From the NCBI GenBank assembly GCA_938083195.1, contig CALKCK010000004.1:186001-250000 (forward strand): DNA of 64,000 bases, read 5' to 3'. Source of the stretch: an uncultured Pirellulaceae bacterium. Its GTDB lineage: Bacteria; Planctomycetota; Planctomycetia; Pirellulales; Pirellulaceae. The notes under the pieces were generated by a model. The model had not been told where the DNA came from. It saw only the letters and a list, made by a program, of their open reading frames with translations, and made no database searches. Each line of letters opens with the position of its first letter. The first letter of the stretch is position 1. The position numbers and the translations under genes are program-made. Shown piece by piece: positions 18,308 to 28,065 of the stretch.

Positions 18308-18505
18308 TTAGCGTTTCGCTAACATGCGGTTTCGCTTGGATCGTCTTTCCGCACGCAAACGCGCACGACGATTGGTCTCACTGGGTTTTTCGTAATATTC
18401 TCGTCGACGCATTTCCTTCTTAATCCCACTACGTTCGACCAGTTTTCTGAATCTTCGGACAGCTTCCTGAATGGATTCTTTGTCACGTACCAGCAGCTTT
18501 ACCAT
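18308..18505 (-). CDS. rpsU: 30S ribosomal protein S21
   Basis: 65 residues, highly basic, starting [19 protein letters not shown] and ending in an Arg/Lys-rich tail, the usual size and pattern of bS21. The protein sits near the anti-SD end of 16S rRNA and helps initiation. GGAG lies 6 bp before the ATG. It is transcribed alone toward a shared terminator. No dnaG or rpoD follows, unlike in proteobacteria. Confidence 0.96.
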   Translation of the reverse strand: MVKLLVRDKESIQEAVRRFRKLVERSGIKKEMRRREYYEKPSETNRRARLRAERRSKRNRMLAKR

Positions 18506-18959
18506 TTTTTCTCCAAACCAACCATCAAATTCACCGTCATTCTTTTGTAAGTTCTTACTATTCGCAGGTAGCCATTGGGGAACCTACAAAGCGCTAATCG
18601 GCCATCTCTTGCGGAAATGTCACGCAAACTCAAGAGTTTACCGGCATTTTCGAAGATCTGTCTATAGCCAATTCGATAAACCACAATTTTTTCCAAGAAA
18701 TTGCTCTAAATTGTTCAAATTGGGCCCCTTCGATTCCGTAATTTTTCGACTCGCAGGCTCGTTGTTATGTTTTGCCCAGTCGTTACGACCTGACGGTCAC
18801 ATCAAAAGACGGGGCCCCAGAATCGCTTCTTCCGATGAAGCCAATAACCAAGGTGAGCAATCCACGCTCACCTTTATCAGGATTTGAGAGGTGACTTCCG
18901 AGTGATTGGAGGGCCTACTCAGGATTCCAGTTCCAGCTATTACCGGATGGATGTACGCG
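18506..18959. other. Divergent intergenic region with a hairpin
   Basis: 454 bp between rpsU and the next gene. The hairpin AGGTGAGC (18851-18858)/GCTCACCT (18866-18873), followed by TTTAT, lies 86 bp before the downstream ATG. It could be a weak terminator of a short leader RNA or an unannotated small RNA. Two ORFs here (18471-18887 plus, 18499-18696 minus) look non-coding. Confidence 0.4.
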
Positions 18960-19259
18960 ATGTCAAACGAAACGGTTGAATTTAATCTGCATTCCCCGGA
19001 CGACGCTGACAACTTGGCTGGGTCAACCGAAGAAGCCGTCGTGGTCGTGGAAGAAGAGCGTCCGGCTCTGACAGGCTACGAGCTGGTCGCGGACATGATG
19101 CGGCGACAAGACGACGTTATCAATGAAATAGATGATTTAAACAAACGGATTGAAGCGGCGATCCAAGAAATTACTGACGCGCGGAAAATCGAGGACGAAG
19201 CAACGCTCGAATTCCCGGAAGAAACGGATGAAGATTTGCAGTTCGAGAAAGCTGCCTAG
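18960..19259 (+). CDS. Small acidic coiled-coil protein, hypothetical
   Basis: Start ATG at 18960 (MSNETVEFNLHSPDD), with GGATGG 7 bp upstream; an in-frame TTG at 18906 would add 18 residues unlike the rest. The 99-residue product is very acidic. A central segment (about residues 50-78, DDVINEIDDLNKRIEAAIQEI) is likely coiled coil. There is no signal peptide, no known domain and no informative neighbour. Confidence 0.6.
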   Translation: MSNETVEFNLHSPDDADNLAGSTEEAVVVVEEERPALTGYELVADMMRRQDDVINEIDDLNKRIEAAIQEITDARKIEDEATLEFPEETDEDLQFEKAA

Positions 19260-19345
19260 TTAAGAATTAGCTGTTTCCTGAGTTACCGCCCTCGACCTTA
19301 TTCTCAATCTCAATCCTTGCTGAGTGAGCGGAACGTTGCCTGCGA

Positions 19346-21094
19346 TTATTCTGCTTGATCAAGGTTGCCAGATTTTCTGATAGCCCAGGTCAGCCGGAAT
19401 CCCATCATGATGCTTGCTAGGCATCCCGCGAGCCCCAAGATTGAAAGGTCATGAGAACCCATTGGACCTACGTCGGGGAAGAGAAGTGGTGGGACTTTAT
19501 AACTCAGCATTAACGACGAACCGAGGAATAAGGCGCTTGTCATCAATCCCATTACCAGCCGATTCGCAGTGGGGCCAAGCCTGCGGTGGTCGAGTTTGAC
19601 ATCAAACTGTCCCGACTGCACTTGTTCGAGGATACTTGAAATTCGCTTGGGTAACTGATCAACCAGTTGCTCAACTTCCATGTAAAACCGTCTCATCTTT
19701 TTTGCCTGACGGGTAGGCGAGAGTCGTTTCAAAAGTAACAGTCGTTGGAAGGGTTTCATGATTTCCATCAAGCTGAAATCAGGATTGAGCTGTCGCCCAG
19801 TTCCCTCTAGTGAAACTAGTACTTTGATTAGCAATGAGACTTCACCGGGCAGCGTGATTTCAAATCGTCTGACCAAAGACATGAAATCATTTAAAGCGCC
19901 GCTCATGTCGAATTGAGCGAGGATTTGAGTCGAATATTGTCCAACGAAATCGGCGACTTCGTTGGAGAATGCAGACTCATTTAAATTGTTAGGGCACCGC
20001 CCAATGCGTTTGATTAGGGTTGAAAGCATCGAAACGTCTTGATTGACAATAGCGACCAGCATGGCTTCGATATCTTCTCGAAGTTGTTCGCTAATTCTCC
20101 CGACCATCCCAAAATCCAGCAGTCCAATGGTCCCGTCATCTTGAATGATGATGTTGCCGGGGTGGGGGTCAGCGTGAAAGAATCCGTGGTGAAAGATCAT
20201 CTTTAGATATAGATTGGCTCCAGTTTGTGCGACTGAAGTTGGATCGATACCGGCCGGGCAATGGTCGTTTATTTTTCGGATGCTCGTTCCCGAGATATGT
20301 TGCATCGTGATCATGCGTGCGGAGCAGAGTGCGGAAATTGGTTCGGGGATAACGACCGTTTTGTCTTTTTCAAAAAGCGATCGAAACTGAATTAGATTTC
20401 GTTCTTCCCGCCCAAAATCAAGCTCGCGCTTCATCGTGCGCGACATTTCTTCAACCACAGCGATGGGTTGGTAATTTTTAAAATCGTCAAGTTTTTCAGC
20501 GAGTTGGGCGAGTCCAGAGAGAATGTCGAGATCGGTTTCAACGATGCGATCAATGCCTTCGTGGCGGACTTTGACAACAACGTCGAGCGGTTCGGTGAGG
20601 TTCGTTTTATTGTCTTGCTCGGAAGAGGCAAAAGCAAAGCGTTTTGGATCTAGTTTTGCTCGATGCACTTGGCCAATGGAAGCGGAGGCAATAGGCTCTT
20701 GCTCAAATTCAATAAAGATATCTTCAAGCGGAATGCCCTGTTCGTTTTCAATTATTCGTTTCGTGGTTTCGAACGGATCTTTGGGAGCATCGGACTGTAG
20801 CTTTTCCAGTTCAACCGCCAAGTCCAATCCAATGAGATCGGGGCGTGTGCTGAGAAGTTGCCCGAACTTAATAAATGTTGGACCGAGTTCAGTCAGCGTC
20901 ATTCGAATTCGAGCATTGTGCGTTAGTTGTGATTGCGCAGCGCCGTCTTGAGTTTTCAATCGATCTGTCAGGAAGTCGATGTGAAAGCGGCTCATCCAGT
21001 CAGCCAGGCCATATTTGCTCATGACCGAAACAATTTCAGTCCAACGGCGAACATTACGGTACAGTTGAGGGACCGAAGTGATCTTGCGTTTCAT
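19346..21094 (-). CDS. ABC1/UbiB kinase-like protein
   Basis: 582 residues. The family hallmarks are all present: KFGQLLSTRPD (76-86), the Ala-rich loop ASASIGQVHRA (136-146), FHADPHPGNI in the catalytic loop and LLDFGMVGRI in the metal-binding loop. The C-terminus has two membrane helices (about 515-570). UbiB/Coq8 proteins are atypical kinases/ATPases that support isoprenoid-quinone synthesis or lipid handling. No quinone-synthesis gene is nearby, so the exact process is open. It is convergent with the preceding small gene and divergent from the PQQ protein. Confidence 0.93.
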   Translation of the reverse strand: MKRKITSVPQLYRNVRRWTEIVSVMSKYGLADWMSRFHIDFLTDRLKTQDGAAQSQLTHNARIRMTLTELGPTFIKFGQLLSTRPDLIGLDLAVELEKLQSDAPKDPFETTKRIIENEQGIPLEDIFIEFEQEPIASASIGQVHRAKLDPKRFAFASSEQDNKTNLTEPLDVVVKVRHEGIDRIVETDLDILSGLAQLAEKLDDFKNYQPIAVVEEMSRTMKRELDFGREERNLIQFRSLFEKDKTVVIPEPISALCSARMITMQHISGTSIRKINDHCPAGIDPTSVAQTGANLYLKMIFHHGFFHADPHPGNIIIQDDGTIGLLDFGMVGRISEQLREDIEAMLVAIVNQDVSMLSTLIKRIGRCPNNLNESAFSNEVADFVGQYSTQILAQFDMSGALNDFMSLVRRFEITLPGEVSLLIKVLVSLEGTGRQLNPDFSLMEIMKPFQRLLLLKRLSPTRQAKKMRRFYMEVEQLVDQLPKRISSILEQVQSGQFDVKLDHRRLGPTANRLVMGLMTSALFLGSSLMLSYKVPPLLFPDVGPMGSHDLSILGLAGCLASIMMGFRLTWAIRKSGNLDQAE

Positions 21095-21360
21095 GAGTTA
21101 CCGGTGCGAAGAAAACAGGTTGTTCGAAATTAAGCTTGTGTCGAGCCGCACAAAGGATTGTGCGTTCAAAGTAAGTTAGATTCTCTTGCGAAGCAAACTC
21201 CAATACGAATTTCAATCTAATTTCTGATAGACTGTAGGTGGCTTGTATTTTTCGGAACGACTGTGCTGCCGAAGGCTAGTCGATGTAGGGAGTTCTTTCA
21301 TTCCCAAGAGTTGAAGTTTCGTTTGTGTAAAATTTGTTCAGATTTTAAGGTGAAGACTCA

Positions 21361-22671
21361 ATGGATTCAATGAAGTTCGTAAGTCGCCCCAGTTTGTTGT
21401 CAATGCTCGTTGTTGGACTGCTGGCAACGTCAGTTGTGCGGGCGGACGATTGGAATCAGTGGCGCGGTAATGATTTGCGAAGCGTGAGTGCCGGTCCAGC
21501 AGTTCCCGTTGAATTTGATCAAGAAAATCAAATGCTTTGGCGATTTCCAATGCCAGGAAAAGCGGGCTCGAGTCCCATTGTTTGTGGTGATCGAGTTTTT
21601 GCGACTAGCGTTGAGGGAGATGAGCTAGTTTTAATTTGTATCGGAATGGACGGCAAACGGAAGTGGAAGCGACTGCTCGAGGGAAATGACATTAAGAGTC
21701 GCGATAGTGCGAATGCGGCCAGTCCATCACCGAGTACCGATGGAGAGCATGTTTGGACCATGATGGGCAATGGCATGCTGCAGTGTTTTACTGTTGAAGG
21801 CGAACCTGTCTGGACCAAAGATTTGCAAAAAGAATATGGGAAATTTAATATTCAGTTCGGAATGTCTATGACGCCAGTTTTAGATAACGGCAATTTATAT
21901 TTGGCACTGATGCATGGAGATATGCGAGACACGAAAACGACATCGGTGGGACAAGTCATCGCACTCGACGCAAAAACTGGAAATGAGATATGGGTGCATT
22001 TAAGGAAAACAGATGCTGTTTCTGAAAATACTCATTCTTACGCATCACCGACTATTTATCGGGATGGGAAATACGAATACCTCGTTACTCATGGTGCAGA
22101 TTATGTGATCGGTCATTCACTCAAAGACGGTTCTGAGATTTGGCGGTGCGGGGGGTTCAATCCTAAGGGGGAGGGGTACAACAATTATTTGCGACTGGTT
22201 TCATCGCCAAGTTGTGCGGATGGAATCATTGTCGCGCCAACGGCCAAGGGGAAAGCAGTGCTTGGTTTGCGTGTGCCGCTTCAGGGGGATGTGACCGGGG
22301 AACGTAAGTCTCTGCATTGGAAATTGCCGAAGGGGACGCCAGACGTGTCGACTCCTGTGATTTATGAGGGGTTGGTTTATTTAGCGGGTGAGAAAGGTGA
22401 TCTGACGTGTGTCGATGCACAATCTGGAGAACGTTATTATCGTGAGCGTTTGTCTGCAGATAAACAGCGTGCAACACCGGTCGCCGTGAATGGAAAGATC
22501 TATCTTGCCGGGCGAAGGGGGACCATTTTCGTGGTCAAAGCGGGGAAAGAGTTGGAGGTGTTGGCTCGAAACAAATTGGACGAAGAGATCACGTCGTCCC
22601 CGGCGATCTCAAACGGAAAGATATTTATTCGGACGTTTGATGCTCTGTATGCATTCGGGGCGAAGCAGTGA
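21361..22671 (+). CDS. Exported PQQ-like beta-propeller protein
   Basis: 436 residues with a signal peptide (cleaved about residue 28, VVRADDW). Repeated blades have the form 'GDRVFATSVEGDELVLICIG', 'GQVIALDAKTGNEIWV', 'GDLTCVDAQSGERYY' and 'GTIFVVKAG', the tryptophan-docking-like PQQ/BamB repeat. No PQQ-dehydrogenase catalytic Cys pair is seen, so it is probably a binding or scaffolding propeller in the periplasm. AAGGTGAAG precedes the ATG. The asparaginase-type gene follows by 86 bp and may be co-transcribed. Confidence 0.85.
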   Translation: MDSMKFVSRPSLLSMLVVGLLATSVVRADDWNQWRGNDLRSVSAGPAVPVEFDQENQMLWRFPMPGKAGSSPIVCGDRVFATSVEGDELVLICIGMDGKRKWKRLLEGNDIKSRDSANAASPSPSTDGEHVWTMMGNGMLQCFTVEGEPVWTKDLQKEYGKFNIQFGMSMTPVLDNGNLYLALMHGDMRDTKTTSVGQVIALDAKTGNEIWVHLRKTDAVSENTHSYASPTIYRDGKYEYLVTHGADYVIGHSLKDGSEIWRCGGFNPKGEGYNNYLRLVSSPSCADGIIVAPTAKGKAVLGLRVPLQGDVTGERKSLHWKLPKGTPDVSTPVIYEGLVYLAGEKGDLTCVDAQSGERYYRERLSADKQRATPVAVNGKIYLAGRRGTIFVVKAGKELEVLARNKLDEEITSSPAISNGKIFIRTFDALYAFGAKQ

Positions 22672-22757
22672 GGGGTGTTGGTAAAAACTGAGTCAAATCG
22701 AATTGAAGGTAAATTGTCAGGCTCGGTATTTCGTAAAACGAGTTAATTGGAGTTAGG

Positions 22758-23822
22758 TTGATGGGAAATAATTGTTTTCAGGTATTGTTGATTCTTGCTT
22801 TGATCAATCCCGCGGTATTCCTATGGGGGCAGGCCCCTGAAGAACGGGAGGCCTCCCACAAAGTACAGAAGTTTTCAATCGTGATTCACGGGGGGGCAGG
22901 TTCTTCGGCGGCCAACGCATCTCCCCTGCAGGTAAAACGACGAAAAGCGTCTTTGGCAAAAGCACTCGATCGGGGTGTCGCAATATTGTCTTCGGGTGGC
23001 ACTTCATTGGATGCAGTAGAGTCCGTTTTGAGAATCTTAGAGGATGATCCTCAATTCAATGCAGGAAAAGGCGCTGTTTTTAATGCTGCGGGCGAGCACG
23101 AATTAGATGCTTCGATCATGGATGGAGAGACGAAGGCGTGCGGTGCGGTTGCGGGTGTAAAGACAGTGAAAAACCCAATTGAATTGGCTCGGTTGGTGAT
23201 GACCGAAACGCGGCATGTGCTTCTTGCGGGATCTGGAGCAGAGGTGTTTGCCAAGCAACAGGGAGTCGAGTTAGTGCCGACGAATTATTTCGATACGCCT
23301 GGCGCGAGAAAGTCGTGGGAGCGTTACAAGTTAAGAATGTCGGGGCTCAATAAAAACGGCGACGAGAAAATTGAGTCTAGCTGGAAAATGGGGACTGTTG
23401 GGTGCGTTGCCCTCGACGGTAAGGGAAACCTTGCGGCAGGAACCACAACCGGGGGGATGACTTACAAAAAGTTTGGAAGGATTGGAGACAGTCCGATTGT
23501 GGGTGCTGGAACTTATGCTGACAACGCCACTTGCGGTGTGTCTGCGACTGGAATTGGCGAGCAGTACATTCGTAATGCGGTTGCCTACGACGTTTCGGCA
23601 CAAATGAAATACAAAGGTGTAACATTGCAGGAAGCTGTCGATGACAATTTACGGCAACGACTCAACAAGAACGACGGCGGGCTTATCGCAATTGATAAGG
23701 ATGGGAATATTGCCATGGGGTTTAATACCGCGGGGATGGCTCGTGCAGCTGCCGATTCGCAAGGACGCTATGAAGTGATTTGGGGCGATGCGATAGGGAA
23801 AACACCGGAGAAGAATGACTAA
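22758..23822 (+). CDS. Isoaspartyl peptidase/L-asparaginase (Ntn-hydrolase), exported
   Basis: 354 residues. A signal peptide (residues 1-25) precedes the domain, which begins [10 protein letters not shown]. The precursor is expected to self-cleave before T213 in [10 protein letters not shown], making that threonine the nucleophile. Further matches are [19 protein letters not shown] and [17 protein letters not shown]. The enzyme removes isoaspartyl residues from peptides and also hydrolyses asparagine. The alpha/beta junction region is longer than average (residues 165-212). It is most likely periplasmic. Confidence 0.93.
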   Translation: MMGNNCFQVLLILALINPAVFLWGQAPEEREASHKVQKFSIVIHGGAGSSAANASPLQVKRRKASLAKALDRGVAILSSGGTSLDAVESVLRILEDDPQFNAGKGAVFNAAGEHELDASIMDGETKACGAVAGVKTVKNPIELARLVMTETRHVLLAGSGAEVFAKQQGVELVPTNYFDTPGARKSWERYKLRMSGLNKNGDEKIESSWKMGTVGCVALDGKGNLAAGTTTGGMTYKKFGRIGDSPIVGAGTYADNATCGVSATGIGEQYIRNAVAYDVSAQMKYKGVTLQEAVDDNLRQRLNKNDGGLIAIDKDGNIAMGFNTAGMARAAADSQGRYEVIWGDAIGKTPEKND

Positions 23823-23840
23823 GAGTTTTCTTGCAGGGTT

Positions 23841-24728
23841 TCAGTTTCGAATACTTCCCTGTCCACCCGTTATGTTTAATTGAGGTTGCGCTGAACCGCG
23901 GAGTTTCTCAAGTAAGTTGGTGGTTTCGTTGTGTCCTTGGAGAGAGGCGTGGAGCACCAACACTCTTGAGGGTTGGTAGTAATGGATGGATGCATTGCCT
24001 CCGTTGTTTCGCCATGCCTTCGGGTGAATCACGGTCGTTATTAAATCGACTAAATCCTGTCCGTGATCCCAGGGGGGGGCTAAGTGCCCCCCGATTAAAG
24101 AAAAGAAACGATCTGGCCCTCCACTTACACAACTGAGCGAATCATAACTGGTGATTGCTGAAGACCACATTGAGCTTTCAAGTTCGGCTTCGTCAGCGGA
24201 TTCATCTAGTGAAGCCAAACCAGTCCGTGAACTATTGCTCTGATTCAATGCTTCGTCTCGTGTCTCGGCTAGTTGGGAGTTGGGATGCCGAGGTTGCTCG
24301 GAATCTTCAGGCGGGAGTAAATCAAGATCTCGATTTTCAGGGGTTTTCTTTTTTTTGCGTTCAATGCGTTTCAAGCTGTTTTTAAAATCGGCTGAGTAAG
24401 CTGCGAGACGTTTGGCAATCACGACACGCATGCCTTGAAGTTGTAGACTTTCATCAAATCGGGGCGAACGAGCAATTTCTCGATGCAATTGGCACAGATT
24501 GTAAATCGCAATGCGTTCGGTCGAGGAATCCTGGGATTTTGAGAGTTTCATGAAGACTTTTAGATCTTTGCGAAAGTCACTTACTTTGCGAATTGTGGTG
24601 GCGGTCAATGAATCATCGGCGCACGAATTGGGCGAGTCAATCTGCAGAGAAACCGTCAAACCGAGTAAAAGGCTGATTGCCATACGCGTTGAAAAAAAGG
24701 GTCGTCGGTTACAAGAAGCGGGATTCAT
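23841..24728 (-). CDS. Hypothetical exported protein with planctomycete C-terminal domain
   Basis: 295 residues with a signal sequence (hydrophobic residues 17-31). A helical N-terminal half contains a basic run (ERKKKKTPENR), followed by an acidic, Ser-rich disordered part. The C-terminal 65 residues (DLVDLITTVIHPKAWRNNGG, then YYQPSRVLVLHASLQGHNE) resemble a small domain found in many planctomycete proteins and distantly in secretin N-domains. The function is unknown. It ends 18 bp from the convergent asparaginase gene. Confidence 0.65.
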   Translation of the reverse strand: MNPASCNRRPFFSTRMAISLLLGLTVSLQIDSPNSCADDSLTATTIRKVSDFRKDLKVFMKLSKSQDSSTERIAIYNLCQLHREIARSPRFDESLQLQGMRVVIAKRLAAYSADFKNSLKRIERKKKKTPENRDLDLLPPEDSEQPRHPNSQLAETRDEALNQSNSSRTGLASLDESADEAELESSMWSSAITSYDSLSCVSGGPDRFFSLIGGHLAPPWDHGQDLVDLITTVIHPKAWRNNGGNASIHYYQPSRVLVLHASLQGHNETTNLLEKLRGSAQPQLNITGGQGSIRN

Positions 24729-24833
24729 GGGCGCCTTCCAGTGATTTGAAAATGCTGAATTGGATTCTATTCCAGTAAGCTGGGCGTATCAAATCTTGAG
24801 CATGATGAAACCGTTTTTTTTGCAGGGCTCAAT

Positions 24834-25589
24834 TTAGACAGTTGTTATTGAATCTAAATCAGTGGCCTTCTTTGTTTCAAATTTACTCAGCTGATAGCCA
24901 ATGCCCCAGTTCTGGGTGACGGCTCCCGCCATTAAAAAAGCGATTGCTGCTCCCCAACAGACATCGCTTGGCCAATGGGACATAGAAGTGATTCTCTGGA
25001 TCGAGGCCAGAAACGCGAGGGAGAAGAATAGCCAGCGGCCGCGAGGGAAGAGCCAGGCTAAGCCAATTGCGAGTCCCCAAGCGGTCGCAGTATGTGCTGA
25101 AGGGAATGACTGAATGGCGTAAGTCGGAAAGTTTACGCGTTCGTCCGATAAAAAACCGAGCCAGGTGGAGTCGACCGTTTCCGGGAATCTCGGATTTCCA
25201 TCTGCTTGAAGATAGGTCAGGGGACGCCGCCGGGCGAAAAGTAGTTTTAATAAATGGACGCTGATTGCGGGCCAAAGGGCACAGATGACAACGCGGGGAA
25301 TGGCACGGCGATGTGAGGCTGCAAGAACCCAGATGGCAATCGCCGTTAGGAAGACACCAAATCCGTGAGCGAAAATTTCTGAAAGGGTGATGACGCGAGT
25401 TAGGTCACCAGGAATCGAATCTTCAAATTGATGGCCATAAAATGAAAAATCGTATGGGAGCAATATGAACCCGAGGCCAGTCAACCATAATGCGTGAAGC
25501 CAAATTCGTTTGGCCGGCACATGAGCATCTTCAGGTTGGTCATTGCGATTCAGTGGTTGTGCACTCGTCATCGTTTCATAATCACGCAT
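24834..25589 (-). CDS. PAP2 family membrane phosphatase
   Basis: 251 residues with about six membrane helices. The three PAP2 signatures occur in order: KLLFARRRP (K-x6-RP), PSAHTAT (PSGH-type) and SMSHWPSDV (SRxxxxxHxxxD-type, here S-x3-HWPSDV). The enzyme should hydrolyse a lipid phosphate or pyrophosphate at the membrane, such as phosphatidate or undecaprenyl pyrophosphate. It follows the flippase-like gene by 19 bp on the same strand, so the two are likely one operon for envelope lipids. Confidence 0.9.
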   Translation of the reverse strand: MRDYETMTSAQPLNRNDQPEDAHVPAKRIWLHALWLTGLGFILLPYDFSFYGHQFEDSIPGDLTRVITLSEIFAHGFGVFLTAIAIWVLAASHRRAIPRVVICALWPAISVHLLKLLFARRRPLTYLQADGNPRFPETVDSTWLGFLSDERVNFPTYAIQSFPSAHTATAWGLAIGLAWLFPRGRWLFFSLAFLASIQRITSMSHWPSDVCWGAAIAFLMAGAVTQNWGIGYQLSKFETKKATDLDSITTV

Positions 25590-25608
25590 AACTCAAAATC
25601 AACCAAGG

Positions 25609-26670
25609 TCAGTTTGGTATTTCGGGGTGAGAATCACGATCTTCGGAAGGGTACGCATCGTTGACTTTTTTCCGGTTTAGAAACCAAAAGATGGCCCCGA
25701 GAGCGGAGACGCAAAGCAAGGAGAATCGGAAAGCGAATCCTACGATGACGCCAGTTTCACATGAAAAAGCCTCGTACAGGAACTTAAGGGCTAACTCCAT
25801 CCCACCTAGGCCACCTGGGAGCGGTGCTGCATTCGCGACCATGGAAATTGGCTCGATTAGTAAATGGTCGCTAAACGACGGAGCTGAGTTGGTTAATCCG
25901 ATTGCTAGGGAGTAAATCGAAATCACAAAACAAAGATTAACACCGAGGCTCATAACAACGGCCAAGAGAACTGCTTTGGGCTGGCTTCGGTAAGTAAGGA
26001 CGACGTCCGATAATTTTTCGAATAGCTTGCCAATCCGAGGCAACTGAAGGAGCCATTGGAATGTTTTGGTTTTCTCGAGGTGGGGTGCAAGAATCACGCT
26101 GAATACTCCCACCAAGCACATAACGGTCACTCCTAAAACTACTCGGCAAGCGTAATTGAGAGTTTGCAGTTTTCCCGGGTGAGCGGTGGCGATGTCCTCG
26201 AAGTCGAGAAACAGGAACGCTAATGAGGCAAATGAGAACATCGTGATGAGACCAACGACTCGGTCCGCGACCACCGAACAGATCGCCTCGGGCATGCGAT
26301 CTTTGACCTGTCGAGTAACGTAGAAAGCACGAAGCGTATCACTGCCAATTATTCCAAAGGCAAATAATCCAAAGAAGGAACCGATGAAGCCAATGCGAAT
26401 TGCATCAAAATAGGTGAACGGTATGCCCAGTGCGCGTACCATCACTCGCCATCTTAAAAATGAAATTAGATTTGCCAGAATGCAGCTAATGAAACCGAGC
26501 CCAACCCAACCCCAATATTTGGGCTGAGAGAGGAAATTCTCAAATTGATCGTCTTTCTGAGCGGTTGTGAACAGATACCACAGAATACCGATCGAAAGTG
26601 AAAACTTGATTACCGTAATCAGATTGCGTTTGATACTGTCGTTCACTGCAAGCCAACGCTGAAAAAACAA
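25609..26670 (-). CDS. Lysylphosphatidylglycerol synthase/flippase-like membrane protein (UPF0104)
   Basis: 353 residues with about eight membrane helices. The family pattern is seen in ISFLRWRVMVRALGIPF, GFIGSFFGLFAFGIIGSD, VVADRVVGLITMF and the late ANAAPLPGGLGGMELAL. It matches the transmembrane (flippase) half of MprF-like proteins; the aminoacyltransferase half is missing. Such proteins are thought to move or bind lipid-linked molecules. The start codon here is a TTG (26670), and an in-frame GTG eight codons later is equally possible. It lies directly upstream of the PAP2 gene. Confidence 0.88.
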   Translation of the reverse strand: MFFQRWLAVNDSIKRNLITVIKFSLSIGILWYLFTTAQKDDQFENFLSQPKYWGWVGLGFISCILANLISFLRWRVMVRALGIPFTYFDAIRIGFIGSFFGLFAFGIIGSDTLRAFYVTRQVKDRMPEAICSVVADRVVGLITMFSFASLAFLFLDFEDIATAHPGKLQTLNYACRVVLGVTVMCLVGVFSVILAPHLEKTKTFQWLLQLPRIGKLFEKLSDVVLTYRSQPKAVLLAVVMSLGVNLCFVISIYSLAIGLTNSAPSFSDHLLIEPISMVANAAPLPGGLGGMELALKFLYEAFSCETGVIVGFAFRFSLLCVSALGAIFWFLNRKKVNDAYPSEDRDSHPEIPN

Positions 26671-26767
26671 ATAACGATTAAAGCAGTGTCACCTCAAAAT
26701 GTCTGATTTCTGAAATGACGGAATTGGACGGAGTGCATTGGGTAAGGTTCTTAGACTAATTGACGTG

Positions 26768-27940
26768 TTAATCAAATAGCACAACGGAAGCTGTGAATCC
26801 ATGCAGAAAATTTTTGTTTCCGACGGGGCCAACCTCGCCAGCGGCAAAAAAACCAGCGAGTGGGATGGGGGCAACCGATTGGATGCACGCAGCGTCATGG
26901 TTGGGATCTTGAAACAGGTTCAGCCCGCGGCCATTGCACGTAAATAATAATGCCGCCTTGGAAGTTCCTGTGTTTGCTTGTTTTTTTAATAATTGGGTAA
27001 GCTCAGCGGAGGCTGACTCGTGGTCCCGAATGTGAAATTGAACGGTCTGGCCGGGGCGAACATAGTCTCCAATGGAGATCGAACCGTGTTCTTTATCGAT
27101 TCCGGTAATGTTGCGAATTAAAAAATCGCCGTATTCGAAGGAATCTTGGTATTCGTTAATTACGCGCCCGATTTGAAGACCGCTCTGAAAAATCCGTTGC
27201 TCTCGTGTCGGAAGTGTTTGGAATAGTTCGGAGAGACGATCGAGAGCCCGTTTCCCCCCAATCTGTTGGATAATGTTTCGTTCGGCTTGCGTGATGACCA
27301 TCGGTTTACCGATCGGGCGACACCCTTGAGAGACGATGGTTCGAATGGGCGTGTTGGCAATTCTAACCCCGACCCAGCCAGAATCGAACGATTGGTCATT
27401 TAGTAAGAGTCTGGAAACACGAGGTTCCTGAGTTCCGCTTGCGATCCCGCCAACGATAGGCATGCCGGGCCGGTCTTCGTTGAACTGTTCAAGAAAATAA
27501 TCGACTGGAAACTCAAAGGGCTCGTTTAGTCCAATTAAGCAACTGTCCTCTGGCCAGTCGGCCGAAAATTCGTCTGGCCAACCCGTGATGGCCGATTCGC
27601 CACCGGATCTTGTAAATTGCAAATGTAGAGGAGTGATGTCTGATTCAGGTAAACTGGCGGCCCAAAGAGAGATAGACTTTTCGTTTTCAAGCTCTAATCC
27701 ACCGCCGATGGTGGCCTCGCAACTGCAACCGACAACGTTCTTAGCACCTGTTAATTTTTTAAGCGTCGGCATGGTCTGATCAAATTCTTCCGGGCTGTAT
27801 CCAGCCGCAAAAGCGAACAGTAAGTCGATGGCTTGATCCGGAAACGTCTTTAATTGAGACGCGGCCTCGGGGAGTGCAGCAGCAAGGTCATTTCCAATGC
27901 AGTGGGCTTGCGAGAATTGTGATTCCAAATTGTTACTCAT
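26768..27940 (-). CDS. FIST-domain protein (FIST_N + FIST_C)
   Basis: 390 residues, cytoplasmic. The N-terminal FIST domain (about residues 35-225) includes LLFAFAAGYSPEEF, VGCSCEATIGGG and GMPIVGGIASG. The C-terminal domain (about 240-380) ends with ALLFTCNGRGLNLF and IPLAGFFAAGEVGPVG. FIST modules are proposed small-ligand (possibly amino-acid) sensors usually joined to signalling domains; none is fused here. It stands 97 bp upstream of the flippase-like gene on the same strand. Confidence 0.9.
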   Translation of the reverse strand: MSNNLESQFSQAHCIGNDLAAALPEAASQLKTFPDQAIDLLFAFAAGYSPEEFDQTMPTLKKLTGAKNVVGCSCEATIGGGLELENEKSISLWAASLPESDITPLHLQFTRSGGESAITGWPDEFSADWPEDSCLIGLNEPFEFPVDYFLEQFNEDRPGMPIVGGIASGTQEPRVSRLLLNDQSFDSGWVGVRIANTPIRTIVSQGCRPIGKPMVITQAERNIIQQIGGKRALDRLSELFQTLPTREQRIFQSGLQIGRVINEYQDSFEYGDFLIRNITGIDKEHGSISIGDYVRPGQTVQFHIRDHESASAELTQLLKKQANTGTSKAALLFTCNGRGLNLFQDPNHDAACIQSVAPIPLAGFFAAGEVGPVGNKNFLHGFTASVVLFD

Positions 27941-28065
27941 GGGCTTGCTTGAGCCTGCTCGAAGGATAACGCCAGCTAAAGAGACGACGCGTGGGAGTCA
28001 AATCACTTGCGGTCAGTCGGCGAAAGGTTGCGTAATTCTAGTTTCCTGCGGTGCGCCAAAATCTT

